64,000 bases of DNA from Janthinobacterium psychrotolerans (GTDB taxonomy: Bacteria > Pseudomonadota > Gammaproteobacteria > Burkholderiales > Burkholderiaceae_D). The stretch spans positions 1 to 64,000 of the forward strand of contig NZ_LOCQ01000040.1 of NCBI RefSeq assembly GCF_001677885.1, in the 5' to 3' direction. Under the pieces are notes generated by a model. It had not been told where the DNA came from. It saw nothing but the letters and a program-made list of their open reading frames with translations, and made no database searches. Position numbers and translations under genes: made by a program. Every line of letters begins with the position of its first letter. Position 1 is the stretch's first letter. Positions 48,498-57,437 of the stretch are shown in pieces.

Positions 48498-49712
48498 TCA
48501 CCCGTCCTCAATCCACTGTCGGCTAGCCAGCACCACAGAAGTCTCACGTGAATCGCCCTCAAAAGCCACAGGTAGCGAAAGTTGCAAAAAAGCAACCCCC
48601 ACAGCAGGTACCTGATGTGTAGCAAACTTAACATTCTCTGGTGCTGTGACGGCGCTCTGCGCTTCAGCTGTTTTCAGAGCCTGGCGGGCTTGCTCGACGA
48701 TTGTTTTGTAGGTGGCCACCGTCTGCCGTGTCACGCCGGCGATGCGTCCGATCGCCATCTGGGTGAGGCTCTCTCCACGCTGCCGCAAAAGCCTGCAGGC
48801 AGCACGAATCCTGTCCGCTGTACTTTTCTGCCGTTCGCTGTGCGTGCGTTCAGCAGCCAGGGTTTGCCGCGCTGGAAGCGGAAGCTCAGGATCAAGCTGC
48901 ATGATGCCGCGCTTGCAGCGGCCGCTGCCCGTATAGTTGGTCCATGTCCACCGAGCAATCGAGCGTATCGTTGCTTTCAGTGACGATAGCGGTAGATCCT
49001 GGGCGAAACCTTGCACCGTGAATCTATTCAGCTCGTGCGCTTTAGCATCGAGCCAGCGCACGAAACCATCGTAGCTTCCACTCTGCCGCTCGCGGTTGAC
49101 GATGGAATAAGCATAGTGTCGCAAATGCTCGAACAGCAGACAATGGCGCGAGTGTGCAATGTCGTCCACCTTGACTCTCTTGGCCCAAGGAGCCGCCACG
49201 GCCAGGTCGACGTAGTCGGCCAAGGCGCCCAGTTCGTACACGGAGTTGTGTAACTCTTCGGTCGACCACCAGGGATGCCCCGGCGTCTTGGCCACCGGTC
49301 CTGAGTGGAAATTGGGATCTGCGCGCAGCGCTATCGAAAAAGCTGCATAGACGGCTTTCATGAAGGCGATGGGCTTGTCGCGCGCGGCCTCGGTCGTGCA
49401 CACCGGAGTAATCGCATAGTAAAGGTGACTATTACCGGAAGCGCGATTTCGCACGATCAGATTTGGCGCCGGCAGGCCAGCATCTTCCCATATCATGGAA
49501 TTTGCATGGTCGAGGTCGAAGATCAGCCAGCTGACAAGGCCTGGCCGATTGATTTGCATATACGGATAACGTACCGCGAACTCGCGAGGCCGAGTGCGGG
49601 TCGCGGTTTTGTTGTCACTGCAGCGCGGAATATAGGCCGCTTCTTGCAGCACCCGGTGCAAGGCGGTACCGTGCTCGAAATATCGAACATCAGGCTCAGC
49701 GACGCTATTCAC
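48498..49712 (-). CDS. ColE2-type plasmid replication initiator (Replicase family)
   Basis: About 404 aa from GTG 49712, which overlaps the leader ORF's stop (GTGA); AGGAG is six bases upstream. The replicase domain is visible: RPGLVSWLIFDLDHANSMIW, then VRNRASGNSHLYYAI and FHSGPVAKTPGHPWW. A C-terminal helix-turn-helix (ESLTQMAIGRIAGVTRQTVATY is shortened here) follows. Replicase-family Reps both prime and start plasmid replication. Upstream are a coupled leader ORF and a candidate antisense RNA. Confidence 0.85.
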   Translation of the reverse strand: MNSVAEPDVRYFEHGTALHRVLQEAAYIPRCSDNKTATRTRPREFAVRYPYMQINRPGLVSWLIFDLDHANSMIWEDAGLPAPNLIVRNRASGNSHLYYAITPVCTTEAARDKPIAFMKAVYAAFSIALRADPNFHSGPVAKTPGHPWWSTEELHNSVYELGALADYVDLAVAAPWAKRVKVDDIAHSRHCLLFEHLRHYAYSIVNRERQSGSYDGFVRWLDAKAHELNRFTVQGFAQDLPLSSLKATIRSIARWTWTNYTGSGRCKRGIMQLDPELPLPARQTLAAERTHSERQKSTADRIRAACRLLRQRGESLTQMAIGRIAGVTRQTVATYKTIVEQARQALKTAEAQSAVTAPENVKFATHQVPAVGVAFLQLSLPVAFEGDSRETSVVLASRQWIEDG

Positions 49713-49933
49713 CACTTGCTCCTAAGGGGCGGCAAGACAGTGCCAACTTGCAGCGCAAGCCTGGTAGAGCACTTGAATTTTAGGGCGAGCAGATACTCAC
49801 CTCGGCCATGATTCGTCATGGGAGCTCCAATTGCCAAGTGACAGGCGTAAAAAATCCCTTGCACTGACTTAAGCACCGAACTAGAATCACGGCTGAAGAG
49901 TACGTGATTCATGTTTTGGCACTGCCAGAGCAT
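49709..49933 (-). CDS. Leader peptide ORF coupled to rep
   Basis: A 74-aa frame (or 67 aa from the second ATG at 49912) ends TGGTGA, where the TGA overlaps the GTG start of rep. The sequence is not similar to any family I know. In IncB/IncFII-type plasmids a short leader ORF (repY or tap) is translated to open the rep start and is blocked by antisense RNA. The arrangement here is the same, and the antisense candidate lies opposite its 5' end. The start lacks a clear ribosome-binding site. Confidence 0.5.
   Translation of the reverse strand: MLWQCQNMNHVLFSRDSSSVLKSVQGIFYACHLAIGAPMTNHGRGEYLLALKFKCSTRLALQVGTVLPPLRSKW
49806..49821. repeat. Hairpin in rep leader
   Basis: Perfect 6-bp stem CCATGA-TTCG-TCATGG lies in the rep leader region. 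It may form part of the mRNA structure that controls rep translation. Confidence 0.45.
49859..49887 (+). promoter_or_regulatory. Promoter for candidate antisense RNA
   Basis: TTGCAC at 49859-49864, spacer of exactly 17 bp, TAGAAT at 49882-49887 (four and five of six matches to the sigma-70 consensus). It points along the plus strand, opposite to rep. Confidence 0.6.
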
Positions 49934-49970
49934 TAGCAGAGGCCCGGTTCCCGCCGGGCCTTTTGCTTTT
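49894..49970 (+). ncRNA. Candidate antisense RNA controlling rep copy number
   Basis: A promoter at 49859 and a rho-independent terminator at 49941-49968 frame a transcript of about 75 nt on the strand opposite to the rep leader. It covers the start of the leader ORF. It contains TTTTGGCACTGCC, a loop-stem with a U-turn-like YUNR sequence as used in antisense RNA contacts. The product would be complementary to the rep leader mRNA and is expected to repress translation, in the manner of ColE2 RNAI or IncB RNAI. No RNA evidence is available here. Confidence 0.6.
49941..49968 (+). terminator. Rho-independent terminator
   Basis: Stem GGCCCGG at 49941-49947 pairs with CCGGGCC at 49954-49960, followed by TTTTGCTTTTT. 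It ends the candidate antisense RNA. Confidence 0.8.
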
Positions 49971-50041
49971 TAGGGCATCAAATTGTTAGCGTTTCAGATT
50001 AGCTCGTCATCGCAGTCCTTATATCTTCGTTAATCGACCGG

Positions 50042-51193
50042 TTATTTCTTGCTGCCATCGGCCAGAGCTTGTAGCACCTTGGTAATTTCGTTCATCGCCA
50101 GTTCGGCATCCACATCTTTGGTAAATTCAAGACGCAGCACTTTTTTGGCCTGATGGACCTTGCAGTAGGTTGCACGTCCCGAGCGTACGGTCACCGGGGC
50201 CGGCGCCACGCGCGGCGCAACCGCACGCCGAGCCGACCTGGTCGCCATCGCCACTGCCTCGGACTGGGAGGACGTGCCATTGACGATCGCTTGAATCGCC
50301 GCCATGACACCTTCGGTATGCCCTTTGGCATGGAGCGCAGCCAACTCGGCGGCCGCACTGCGGCCGACCTTATCCTGCTGTGCATCGAGCAGCCGTATCG
50401 CCTCAGCCGGTAATTCACCGAACACCATCAGATTGGCCACAGTAGTTCGAGGCACGCCGGCATGTTTTGCCACATCGGCGATGGTCAGCGTTTGATCTTC
50501 GTCCAGCAGTTTCTTGAACCCCACATACTTCGCATAATCCGGCAGGGTGTTGTGAAGCAAGTTTGCATAAAAAGCATCACGATCTGCGTGTTCGTCGTCC
50601 GATAGATCCAGTACGGCAGGGATGGTTGCACGGCCACGATCGACGTAAAAATCAAATCGGTTATGTCCGGATACCACCTCATACCAGCCATCCGGGGTAG
50701 GGCGGAGCGTCACAGGCGTGACCAGCTTGTTGCTATCGAGGTTGGCGTACAGCGCGTCCCTTTCAGCATTGGTCAGTTGCCGCTGGCGTCCAGGAATTTT
50801 ACGGATACGGGCTACAGGTGCCTCGAAGGGCACACCCGCGCTTAAAGCTGCCTCATCGAGCGCAGCTTTAAGCGCCTCAACTTCGGCCCGGCTCGCTTCC
50901 TGCAATTGCGCAAGGCGCGCACGCAGATCCGCGGACTCCACGTCCGAGCCACCGTCAGCCTGCTTGGCCACCGCTTCGTCCAGCTGCCGTTGCAGCTCGT
51001 CAATCTTGGCTTGGTACTTCTGGGCTTCAATGCGGAAGGCGCCGAGCTGGCCAGGCATGGTCACATTGCGCTGGCTGGCGATCGGCGTTGGAGGATTCTC
51101 GCTGACATTGCGTTCCAGGTTGGCCGTCTGGCCGAGCAGCCGCGCCGCCAACTTATTGACGCGCGGTGGGCGCTTGTCGTCTTTGTTACTCAT
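50042..51193 (-). CDS. parB: Plasmid partition protein ParB
   Basis: 383 aa. The long coiled-coil-like N-terminal part (AQKYQAKIDELQRQLDEAVA) precedes the ParB nuclease-like domain with WYEVVSGHNRFDFYVDRGR (CTP-binding region) and the helix-turn-helix DVAKHAGVPRTTVANLMVFG. ParB loads on parS sites and positions the plasmid with ParA. The ATG overlaps the parA stop by 4 bp (ATGA). I could not identify a parS sequence. Confidence 0.92.
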   Translation of the reverse strand: MSNKDDKRPPRVNKLAARLLGQTANLERNVSENPPTPIASQRNVTMPGQLGAFRIEAQKYQAKIDELQRQLDEAVAKQADGGSDVESADLRARLAQLQEASRAEVEALKAALDEAALSAGVPFEAPVARIRKIPGRQRQLTNAERDALYANLDSNKLVTPVTLRPTPDGWYEVVSGHNRFDFYVDRGRATIPAVLDLSDDEHADRDAFYANLLHNTLPDYAKYVGFKKLLDEDQTLTIADVAKHAGVPRTTVANLMVFGELPAEAIRLLDAQQDKVGRSAAAELAALHAKGHTEGVMAAIQAIVNGTSSQSEAVAMATRSARRAVAPRVAPAPVTVRSGRATYCKVHQAKKVLRLEFTKDVDAELAMNEITKVLQALADGSKK

Positions 51194-52386
51194 GCTGCTT
51201 CCTTCATTTCGCGGTGTGCCCAGCAGGTCTGCAGGGACACGTCGAGTTCCGCCACGACGGCGTTGAACGCCTCGATCGCACGGTTGTAGGTGCGCTGGCT
51301 GCCGTCATAGCTCTCGAGATCGTAAATGGTCTTGAACTCCGCGTAGGCGTTTTTTACCAGATCGGTCTCCGGAATTTCGGCCGTTCCCAGCAGCTCCGGG
51401 TAGGTCTGCTTGATCCACGTCTTGACGATATCGGTCATCGAGACTGACGACTTCACCTTCGACAACACGATCTTGATGAACTCGAATTCCTTGTCGATCT
51501 GCTTTCCGTGTCGCATCGAATTGAACAGCTCGGAAAACTGTCGGAAAAATTGCGTCGACGAAGCGTAGTCCAAGGTTTCCGGGGGCAGGGGGATGATCAT
51601 GCCGTCGGATGCCATGAAGCTAGCCAGCGCCAAATACGACAAGGTAGGAGGCGTGTCGATAATGATCACATCATATTTTTCGCGCAACGGCTGCATGGCT
51701 TTGTTCAGGACGTCCCAAAACTGGAACGTCGGGTCACTGGCCTGCTTGTTGGGCAAGTAATAGTCGGCGCCAAACAGGTCAGGCGACGATGGAATCAGGT
51801 CAATACCGTCCCAGTAACTGGGTAGCGCAGCATACAGAAGATCTTCCTTGTCGCCGTAGACCACCGGCATCACCGTCATATCCTCGGTCACTTCCGCATC
51901 CGGCACAAATCCCATCAACGTGGTGGTGGATGCCTGAGGATCCAAATCAACCAGGCAGACGCTGTGTCCCATTAAGGTCAAACCCTGGGCCACCGCAACT
52001 GTAGTGGTGGTTTTGCCCACGCCGCCTTTGAAGTTGCCGCAACAGACGACAAGGCCCAGCGTGCCGGCCGGACGCCGCTTGTGCGGGCCGATCTGCTGCA
52101 CGATGGCGCGCGCCTCAGCCAGGGTGAACATGCGGCTACGGCCGTTACCCTTCAACTGGCCAGCTGGTATGATGCCCTTGCTGCAGAGATGATTGAGCTT
52201 CGTGCGCTCGATATTGCACATTTGCGCCAATCGCGTGCCAGATATCATGGGTGACGTTTTCCGTGGCCAAGGCGCCAACAGATCGTCACGCAGCTGCAGC
52301 AGCGTAGCCTCCGCGCGATCAGCGATGCGGATCAAGCCGTCGATATCGACGACGTTTCGTGCAGGCAGAATTCGTTTGGCAGACAT
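51190..52386 (-). CDS. parA: Plasmid partition ATPase ParA
   Basis: About 398 aa from ATG 52386, with GAGGT seven bases upstream. An N-terminal helix-turn-helix region (SGTRLAQMCNIERTKLNHLC) suggests type Ia autoregulation; the deviant Walker A is CCGNFKGGVGKTTTTVAVAQ and the Walker B region reads VIIIDTPPT. It drives plasmid movement and probably represses its own promoter. The operon with parB is tightly coupled. Confidence 0.93.
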   Translation of the reverse strand: MSAKRILPARNVVDIDGLIRIADRAEATLLQLRDDLLAPWPRKTSPMISGTRLAQMCNIERTKLNHLCSKGIIPAGQLKGNGRSRMFTLAEARAIVQQIGPHKRRPAGTLGLVVCCGNFKGGVGKTTTTVAVAQGLTLMGHSVCLVDLDPQASTTTLMGFVPDAEVTEDMTVMPVVYGDKEDLLYAALPSYWDGIDLIPSSPDLFGADYYLPNKQASDPTFQFWDVLNKAMQPLREKYDVIIIDTPPTLSYLALASFMASDGMIIPLPPETLDYASSTQFFRQFSELFNSMRHGKQIDKEFEFIKIVLSKVKSSVSMTDIVKTWIKQTYPELLGTAEIPETDLVKNAYAEFKTIYDLESYDGSQRTYNRAIEAFNAVVAELDVSLQTCWAHREMKEAA

Positions 52387-52438
52387 GCGCTTACCTCGGT
52401 GATTGGTGGTTTTTAGCATTGTCGCCGCTTTTTGCAAA

Positions 52439-52599
52439 AAAAATCAAAAAGCGATGACGCGACCGGATATTAACGTTTACAGTCAAAAACGTATATAACT
52501 TTTCTAGGTTTACAAGCAAAATATTGCACAGATGTCGATTTTGCTCGAATATCCACAGCCTCCCAGTTCAAATAGTTTCATTAAAAACAACATAAAAAG
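52439..52599. other. parA upstream region with DnaA-like box and GTTTACA repeats
   Basis: GTTTACA occurs twice, near 52480 and 52508, and ATATCCACA at 52549-52557 is one base from the DnaA box TTATCCACA. The repeats are candidates for a ParA operator. An origin cannot be excluded. Confidence 0.35.
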
Positions 52600-52626
52600 G
52601 GAAGACGCCCGAAAGAAGCGTCTTCC
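52600..52626 (-). terminator. Rho-independent terminator of helicase gene
   Basis: Perfect 9-bp stem GGAAGACGC / GCGTCTTCC lies just after the helicase stop codon. On the minus strand the stem is followed by CTTTTTATG, giving a T-run. Confidence 0.78.
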
Positions 52627-52634
52627 ATGCAACA

Positions 52635-54206
52635 TCAATCCAGCGCATCCCTCAGAATGTCGACTTTCTGAAGGAGAAACCGGATGACGTCGGCCGATGT
52701 ACGATCAAATGCTTCAACATTTTCCCGTACCCACGCCTCCCGTTCGGACATCTCGCCCTGCAAGGAATGCCACCGTTCGGTGCCATCGACCGTTTCGGTA
52801 GCTTTCACCGAGTTCGTCCGTTGCGCCCGGCCCCTTAGCCAACGGGTAAGGCTCTCGGGCAACCGCACTGCATGGATTGCGCGGGTTAAAGCCACATACA
52901 GGAGGTTGATTTCCTCCGGATCGTATTGCTTTTCCGGTGGCAGCTCGATAAAGTCATCCTGCATATGCACTTGGTCGAATTCCAGGCCTTTTGCACGATG
53001 GGCGGTTGTCAAAATGACGTCCGCCTTCTCTTGCAGACTAACCTGCGATGCTTTCATGGCTTCGTAGATGCGTGGAACCTGGCTCTGGTACTGCTCGACG
53101 GTTTTCACCAGTGCCGCAATCTCCAGGTCCCCGGCCTCCACTCCGTATTGCTGGAAATCCCCGAAACAATTGAACCTGCCGATGCTTGGACTTGTGATCC
53201 TCGACCGTTCGTCCGCCCATAAAAAATAGGCATCGAGAACTTTCCCAAAGACATAGCTGTCGAAGCCGCCAATGAAATGCAGCTTCACGTCGTTGTCCAG
53301 TACCAGCGCCGCCGCACTGCTGAACAAGCCAGCGTTTGTTCGACCAATGATCGTAAATGGTTGCGACCGATCGATGGACCAGGCATTGCTCATATCTGCA
53401 CGTCCCACAATGGTCTTGTCTTCCCCTTTAAAGTCAGTGAGCAGCGCACTTGCGATACCGGCGATCTGCTCACTGAATCGGAACGACTGCGTCAATGCAA
53501 CGCGAGATTTGGCCTGCACCGTCTCCATCGCGTTGACCGCACGACGAAAGCCATAAATTCCTTGGTGCCGGTCGCCCACCAATACTTTCTGGCAGTCCTG
53601 TCGCATCACCACGTCCAGGGTCACCGGATTGGTGTCCTGGGCTTCATCGAGCAAGATAATGTCGAACGCCAAGTTCGGAAGTTCAAGCGCCCAGATCTTC
53701 AGATACCCATCGTGCGGCATCTTGATCGGTGACCGCTTATCCTTCATCGCAGCAAACACTTTGTCGGCAAGTTGCACGATATCGCTTGCGACGGCAGAAT
53801 CACCCTGCAGCTCCACATCCAGGTGTTCCTCGGAGATCAAAGAATCCGCCGAGCAAAACCAGTTGGCCAAGGTCTGCAATGCATCCTTGGCCCTTTTGGT
53901 ATTGCACTGGAAAGTCTGGGCAATTTCCCAAGCCTTGGGACTGCCAAGCTTTTCCTGATAACGTTTCCCCACCCGGGTGTATGCCAGGGAATGGGTAGTT
54001 CGGCATTGCACATTTTCCGGAAACCGCGCGCAGGCCTCCGATGCGACCGATTTGTTAAAGGCAATGTACAGGATGCGTTTATCCGGCCTGCACTTCGAAT
54101 ACTCAACGAGAGTAGTGGTCTTGCCTGTGCCGGCAAACGCATCGACTGCAAGCAACATGCTTTCGTTTTCCACTACGGATATTTGTTCACGGGTCATCGA
54201 CGACAT
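52635..54206 (-). CDS. UvrD/Rep-like superfamily I DNA helicase
   Basis: The 523-aa protein is shorter than UvrD. Walker A reads AFAGTGKTTT at 23-32 and motif II is ILLDEAQDTNPVT; later motifs include GDRHQGIYGFRRA (motif III) and LTTAHRAKGLEFDQV (motif V region), ending with YVALTRA (motif VI). It should unwind DNA with ATP. Plasmid-encoded small UvrD-like helicases are frequent, with unclear role. The start ATG 54206 follows a ribosome-binding site AGGAGA. A strong terminator follows its stop. Confidence 0.88.
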   Translation of the reverse strand: MSSMTREQISVVENESMLLAVDAFAGTGKTTTLVEYSKCRPDKRILYIAFNKSVASEACARFPENVQCRTTHSLAYTRVGKRYQEKLGSPKAWEIAQTFQCNTKRAKDALQTLANWFCSADSLISEEHLDVELQGDSAVASDIVQLADKVFAAMKDKRSPIKMPHDGYLKIWALELPNLAFDIILLDEAQDTNPVTLDVVMRQDCQKVLVGDRHQGIYGFRRAVNAMETVQAKSRVALTQSFRFSEQIAGIASALLTDFKGEDKTIVGRADMSNAWSIDRSQPFTIIGRTNAGLFSSAAALVLDNDVKLHFIGGFDSYVFGKVLDAYFLWADERSRITSPSIGRFNCFGDFQQYGVEAGDLEIAALVKTVEQYQSQVPRIYEAMKASQVSLQEKADVILTTAHRAKGLEFDQVHMQDDFIELPPEKQYDPEEINLLYVALTRAIHAVRLPESLTRWLRGRAQRTNSVKATETVDGTERWHSLQGEMSEREAWVRENVEAFDRTSADVIRFLLQKVDILRDALD

Positions 54207-54452
54207 AGCATTCTCCTAAAGGTAAAAAATGGCCGGGAGAACGCAGTCCCGGATGGGAAGGAGTTCTTCCCGGCCGGGCACATACGTCAGCTACAAACTT
54301 ATTAAAAATAGTGCGCAAGTGATTAACTCCAAGCAAAAATGCGCTGGAAAATCATTGAACAAGGAAGGTCAAAAGAGGCTCACATACCAAAAACCACCGG
54401 TATCGGCCATGCAAGACGTAGAAGACTTCCTACGCGGGAATTACGTCGGCGA

Positions 54453-54752
54453 CTAGCCGAAGTAAAGTTTAAAGAGAACCGGAAGCTGCAAGCTGATCAG
54501 GAAACCCACCATTGCCTTGAGCAACGTCGTATCGCTACGAAGCTTCTCAAGCTCGGCTGTCATTTTCAACTGCGAGGTTTCGATCTTCTGCAATAGTGAG
54601 GATTCAAGTCTCATCATATCCTCCGGAAATGCAACAGATCTGGACAGCACTTCGGCCATGACCTTTGCGTGAACAGCAGCTTGTGCGGCGGATACGCCGG
54701 CCTCTTGAAGACGCTCGGAATACCCTAACGAATCAAATTGAAAGCTCGACAT
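54453..54752 (-). CDS. DUF1640-like coiled-coil membrane protein
   Basis: The 99-aa protein begins with FDSLGYSERLQEAGVSAAQA and is followed by a coiled-coil segment and one C-terminal transmembrane span (LLKAMVGFLISLQLPVLFKL). This matches DUF1640-type proteins, common on phages and plasmids, of unknown function. It is preceded by AGGAG and ends near the plus-strand region. An upstream hairpin leader is noted separately. Confidence 0.72.
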   Translation of the reverse strand: MSSFQFDSLGYSERLQEAGVSAAQAAVHAKVMAEVLSRSVAFPEDMMRLESSLLQKIETSQLKMTAELEKLRSDTTLLKAMVGFLISLQLPVLFKLYFG

Positions 54753-54993
54753 AAAAGCTCCTTTGGTCAGAGAAACTCCCGGAGCGTCGCCCTTAGGGCT
54801 GGCCTAAGGAGCGGTGATGGTGGACATGTACCCCGAGCAAAAAGCTGCGCTAGTTTCAGGGGTTGACTAGCTTGCGCCGAATCGAAATTCAGCGTACCTC
54901 GAAAGTCAGTGTAGTCGCAGAGGCCAAAATCGTCCACTACAATGACATGCTACGTTTAGAAAAATCCAGCAAGAAACATTGGCAAATCCAACC

Positions 54994-55479
54994 CTACTCG
55001 GCTTTGGGAAAGCGAATGGTGGTCGCCATCCTTTTCTTGTCGTCGAGCAGGGCAGCCGTCAGTGCAGGAAAGCGGTTGAACAAAAGCGCTTCAGCCAGTT
55101 CAATTCGACAGGCGGAGCGCTGCCAGTGCTTCACACGCAAGTGCACCGGCACTTGGCCCCGCTCATGTTCGTGGGCAGTTTCAGGACCAGGAATCCACAC
55201 GCCGGTCGGATACTGCAGGCCGCGCATTTTGTGCGCACGGCCGCCGGCTTGCAGATATCTGGTGTACTTTCGCAGCTGGTCCATTGACATTTTCATCTCG
55301 GCCGCCAGGTCTTTGCCTGTGATCTGACCCGCAGCCACGATCAAATCCTCGACGCGTTTCGCAACGCGATAATGGACATAGTCATTCCTCTCCCGCTGTC
55401 CAGCACGTTTTGTCGAACCGCAGCTGGTATTTGGCGTGACGGCCACGCCATGAAAGTCCTTAGCGAGCATTTTCATCAT
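54994..55479 (-). CDS. Hypothetical plasmid protein (161 aa)
   Basis: A basic protein with a possible winged-helix stretch (GQITGKDLAAEMKMSMDQLRK is shortened here), a central Tyr-rich segment and a C-terminal basic region. No family recognised. It starts with MMKM after AGGAGG, so the exact Met is unclear. The 57-aa gene lies just upstream, so both may be one unit. Confidence 0.55.
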   Translation of the reverse strand: MMKMLAKDFHGVAVTPNTSCGSTKRAGQRERNDYVHYRVAKRVEDLIVAAGQITGKDLAAEMKMSMDQLRKYTRYLQAGGRAHKMRGLQYPTGVWIPGPETAHEHERGQVPVHLRVKHWQRSACRIELAEALLFNRFPALTAALLDDKKRMATTIRFPKAE

Positions 55480-55502
55480 AACCTCCTGTAAAAGTTACCT
55501 CT

Positions 55503-55676
55503 CTATCGCGTCACCCATGTTTCTGGATGGACGAGCTCCCATCCGAGCTGACGCCGAATTTCGCTCTGTGATGGCGGCGGCAACGAAGAACACCGCCGAT
55601 CCTCCATCCAGCGCCGTACCTGCTCCTTCGTCGGCCGAATCACTGAAACGGGATGCCGACTTAAAAACGTATCCAT
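55503..55676 (-). CDS. Small hypothetical protein (57 aa)
   Basis: ATG at 55676 to TAG at 55503, with GGAG ten bases upstream. The product is basic and Pro/Arg-rich, reading VSVIRPTKEQVRRWMEDRR and then IRRQLGWELVHPETW. It resembles short proteins of mobile elements that carry a helix-turn-helix-like stretch. A longer overlapping frame has poor codon use and is a shadow. Function unknown. Confidence 0.55.
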   Translation of the reverse strand: MDTFLSRHPVSVIRPTKEQVRRWMEDRRCSSLPPPSQSEIRRQLGWELVHPETWVTR

Positions 55677-56246
55677 ATCGATAATCTCCTTTCATAACAA
55701 AAAATCGGAACACCATGACCGGTTTCGCGTCGAGAAAAATTCTTGACGCTGCTGCAGAAAAATCGTTTGTGGATTGCCCTGCTGCACACTTCTAACTTAG
55801 CGTGAGGTAGGCATCAGGTCCTTGGAAAAAATGGCATACGAGGAACTGTTATGCGCTTGCGATCGGCGCGAGCATCTGGTAGCGAATGGATTACATAAAT
55901 TACCTTCAACTGAGCCGTTCGCAGTAAGAAAAAATGGGGGGGCGCTTGGCGCGCCAGGACCGTGCCGGGAAGATGAGTGAATAAGATAGCCATGTGCTTC
56001 CCTGGAAGAGACGAATGCCTCTTCCAGGAACCCATCTGGGAATGATGCAGCTTGGAATTTGCCTTCTCCGCAGCGGCCAGTGCCAATGAAGATCTGGCGG
56101 TGATCGACATTATGCGACGGTGCTTCTCGGGTCACCCGAATGCGAAGGCCAAGGGTGGCAATAGGTTTGCGCTAGCGAAATCCTAGCAGCAAAGGCTACA
56201 GCTCTGGGGGCGGCTGCTGCCCAGTTTTCAGCTTCCAGCGGAACCC

Positions 56247-56302
56247 GCGGCTTTCGAATGGCGAGCGTGTTACCGCTTGCGCCTCCGCCATTCGAAAGCC
56301 GC
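56247..56302. repeat. 17-bp-arm inverted repeat with 22-nt loop
   Basis: Arms GCGGCTTTCGAATGGCG and CGCCATTCGAAAGCCGC are perfectly complementary and surround a 22-nt loop that itself can pair AGCG with CGCT. The length and perfection are unusual. Confidence 0.8.
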
Positions 56303-56544
56303 AGGGACGTCGTCATTGCTTTTGGCTGGACGAAGGAGTGGGAACTGTAAAGGGACTCTGTTTCCAACGCGAAAGCAGCCAGTTCCAGACTGGCTGCAGA
56401 TTGGACTTTGCTTCGAGATTCCAAACTCGGAGCTCACGATCCATGCCGCCAACTTGCGGGGTTGGCCGGAGCGGATCGCTCATTACACAAGGACTCCAGG
56501 TCCGAAGACCGTACGCGTTCCAGGAGTTGACGCGTTGCAAAAAA

Positions 56545-56570
56545 CCAGTTTTTGATGCGTCAAAAACTGG
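56545..56570. repeat. 11-bp-arm hairpin
   Basis: CCAGTTTTTGA-TGCG-TCAAAAACTGG is perfectly palindromic with a 4-nt loop. It is flanked by an A-run on the left. Confidence 0.7.
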
Positions 56571-56638
56571 AAAACACGTGGTGAAATCGATGCCATTCTT
56601 TCCATAGCAGACTCCCATCAAGTCTGCAATGAAAAGAA

Positions 56639-56657
56639 TCCCCTCATATTGAGGGGA
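56639..56657. repeat. 8-bp-arm hairpin
   Basis: TCCCCTCA-TAT-TGAGGGGA. It lies just beyond the other two hairpins, upstream of the DUF3577-type gene's end. Confidence 0.6.
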
Positions 56658-56711
56658 CTCGGTTGAAAGTAAAAAAGACCTATTAAGGTTCGACATGCCT
56701 CTCGTTCAAGC

Positions 56712-57437
56712 TCAGGCGCCTCCACGGAAGCTGCCTCGGAACGCCGACTCCGCGACGCTACGAGGATCTCTGACTGGCTGCCTTAGCCCCCCGCCTATGC
56801 GCGAAGGAAATTGGCTAATACGACCAGCTGGGCCATCTTCCACGGCGTCTTCCTGCGAACCATGATCTTCATCCATCTGACCATGGTCATCGCCGCCCCC
56901 GGCTTGTTCACTACTATGCTGGCTGGCGGATGAAGCATCCGCATGCCCGTCATGCTCGAGGTGATAGACCACGACGTCATCGATCGCAATATGGGTAATA
57001 AGTAGCAGACGCCCTTTGATGACGGCTGCCGCTTCCTGCTCACCAGTTTTTCGACCCTGCTCCTTGATATCGCGAAGGTACGTATGCGCATAGATATCAC
57101 CAACGGTGAAGGCGACGAAGATCTTACGACCAGCTTCGCAATCGGCCATCAGCTCAGAAACGAGATTGATCGCTTCTTGTCCGCTGACCCGCAGATCCAT
57201 ATAACTGTATTGCGGATCGACGATTTTTCCATGTAAGGCATTGATGGCACACGCCAGGAACTTTTCTGCTTTACGGCCGCTACCCTTGGGAGTTACCCAA
57301 CGGATCCGGTTCATATAGCCGCAACCTTTGGTGTGCAAATCAAAGTACCCTGAAGGATCAGGAGCTTTTCCCTGCTCGGCTTGACGCAGCGAACCAGGTG
57401 TTTTCGAAGAATTGTTGCGGTTGTTATTGGTCATCAT
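56712..57437 (-). CDS. DUF3577 / STY4534-family protein
   Basis: 241 aa. The core reads GYFDLHTKGCGYMNRIRWVT, KAEKFLACAINALHG and SYMDLRVSGQEAINLVSELM, which matches the STY4534 family linked to integrative and conjugative element replication. The C-terminal 60 residues are Gly/Asp/Ser-rich with no clear fold. The start ATG has GGAGA upstream. A long structured leader precedes it. Confidence 0.75.
   Translation of the reverse strand: MMTNNNRNNSSKTPGSLRQAEQGKAPDPSGYFDLHTKGCGYMNRIRWVTPKGSGRKAEKFLACAINALHGKIVDPQYSYMDLRVSGQEAINLVSELMADCEAGRKIFVAFTVGDIYAHTYLRDIKEQGRKTGEQEAAAVIKGRLLLITHIAIDDVVVYHLEHDGHADASSASQHSSEQAGGGDDHGQMDEDHGSQEDAVEDGPAGRISQFPSRIGGGLRQPVRDPRSVAESAFRGSFRGGA

Larger units (their letters stand above)
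55677..56711. other. 1-kb stretch without a confident gene, several hairpins
   Basis: No frame has recognisable family features. A 127-aa minus-strand ORF (56313-56696) has a GAGAGG before its ATG but lacks other support. Three strong inverted repeats lie in 56247-56657. The region may encode a structured RNA or regulatory leader. Confidence 0.45.

Noticed and set aside
55495..55716. 73-aa minus-strand ORF overlapping the 57-aa gene
   Set aside because: The 57-aa frame at 55503-55676 has a good ribosome-binding site and coherent sequence, so the longer frame is the shadow.
56313..56696. 127-aa minus-strand ORF
   Set aside because: It has a plausible ribosome-binding site but no family, and strong hairpins run through it, so I did not call it a gene.
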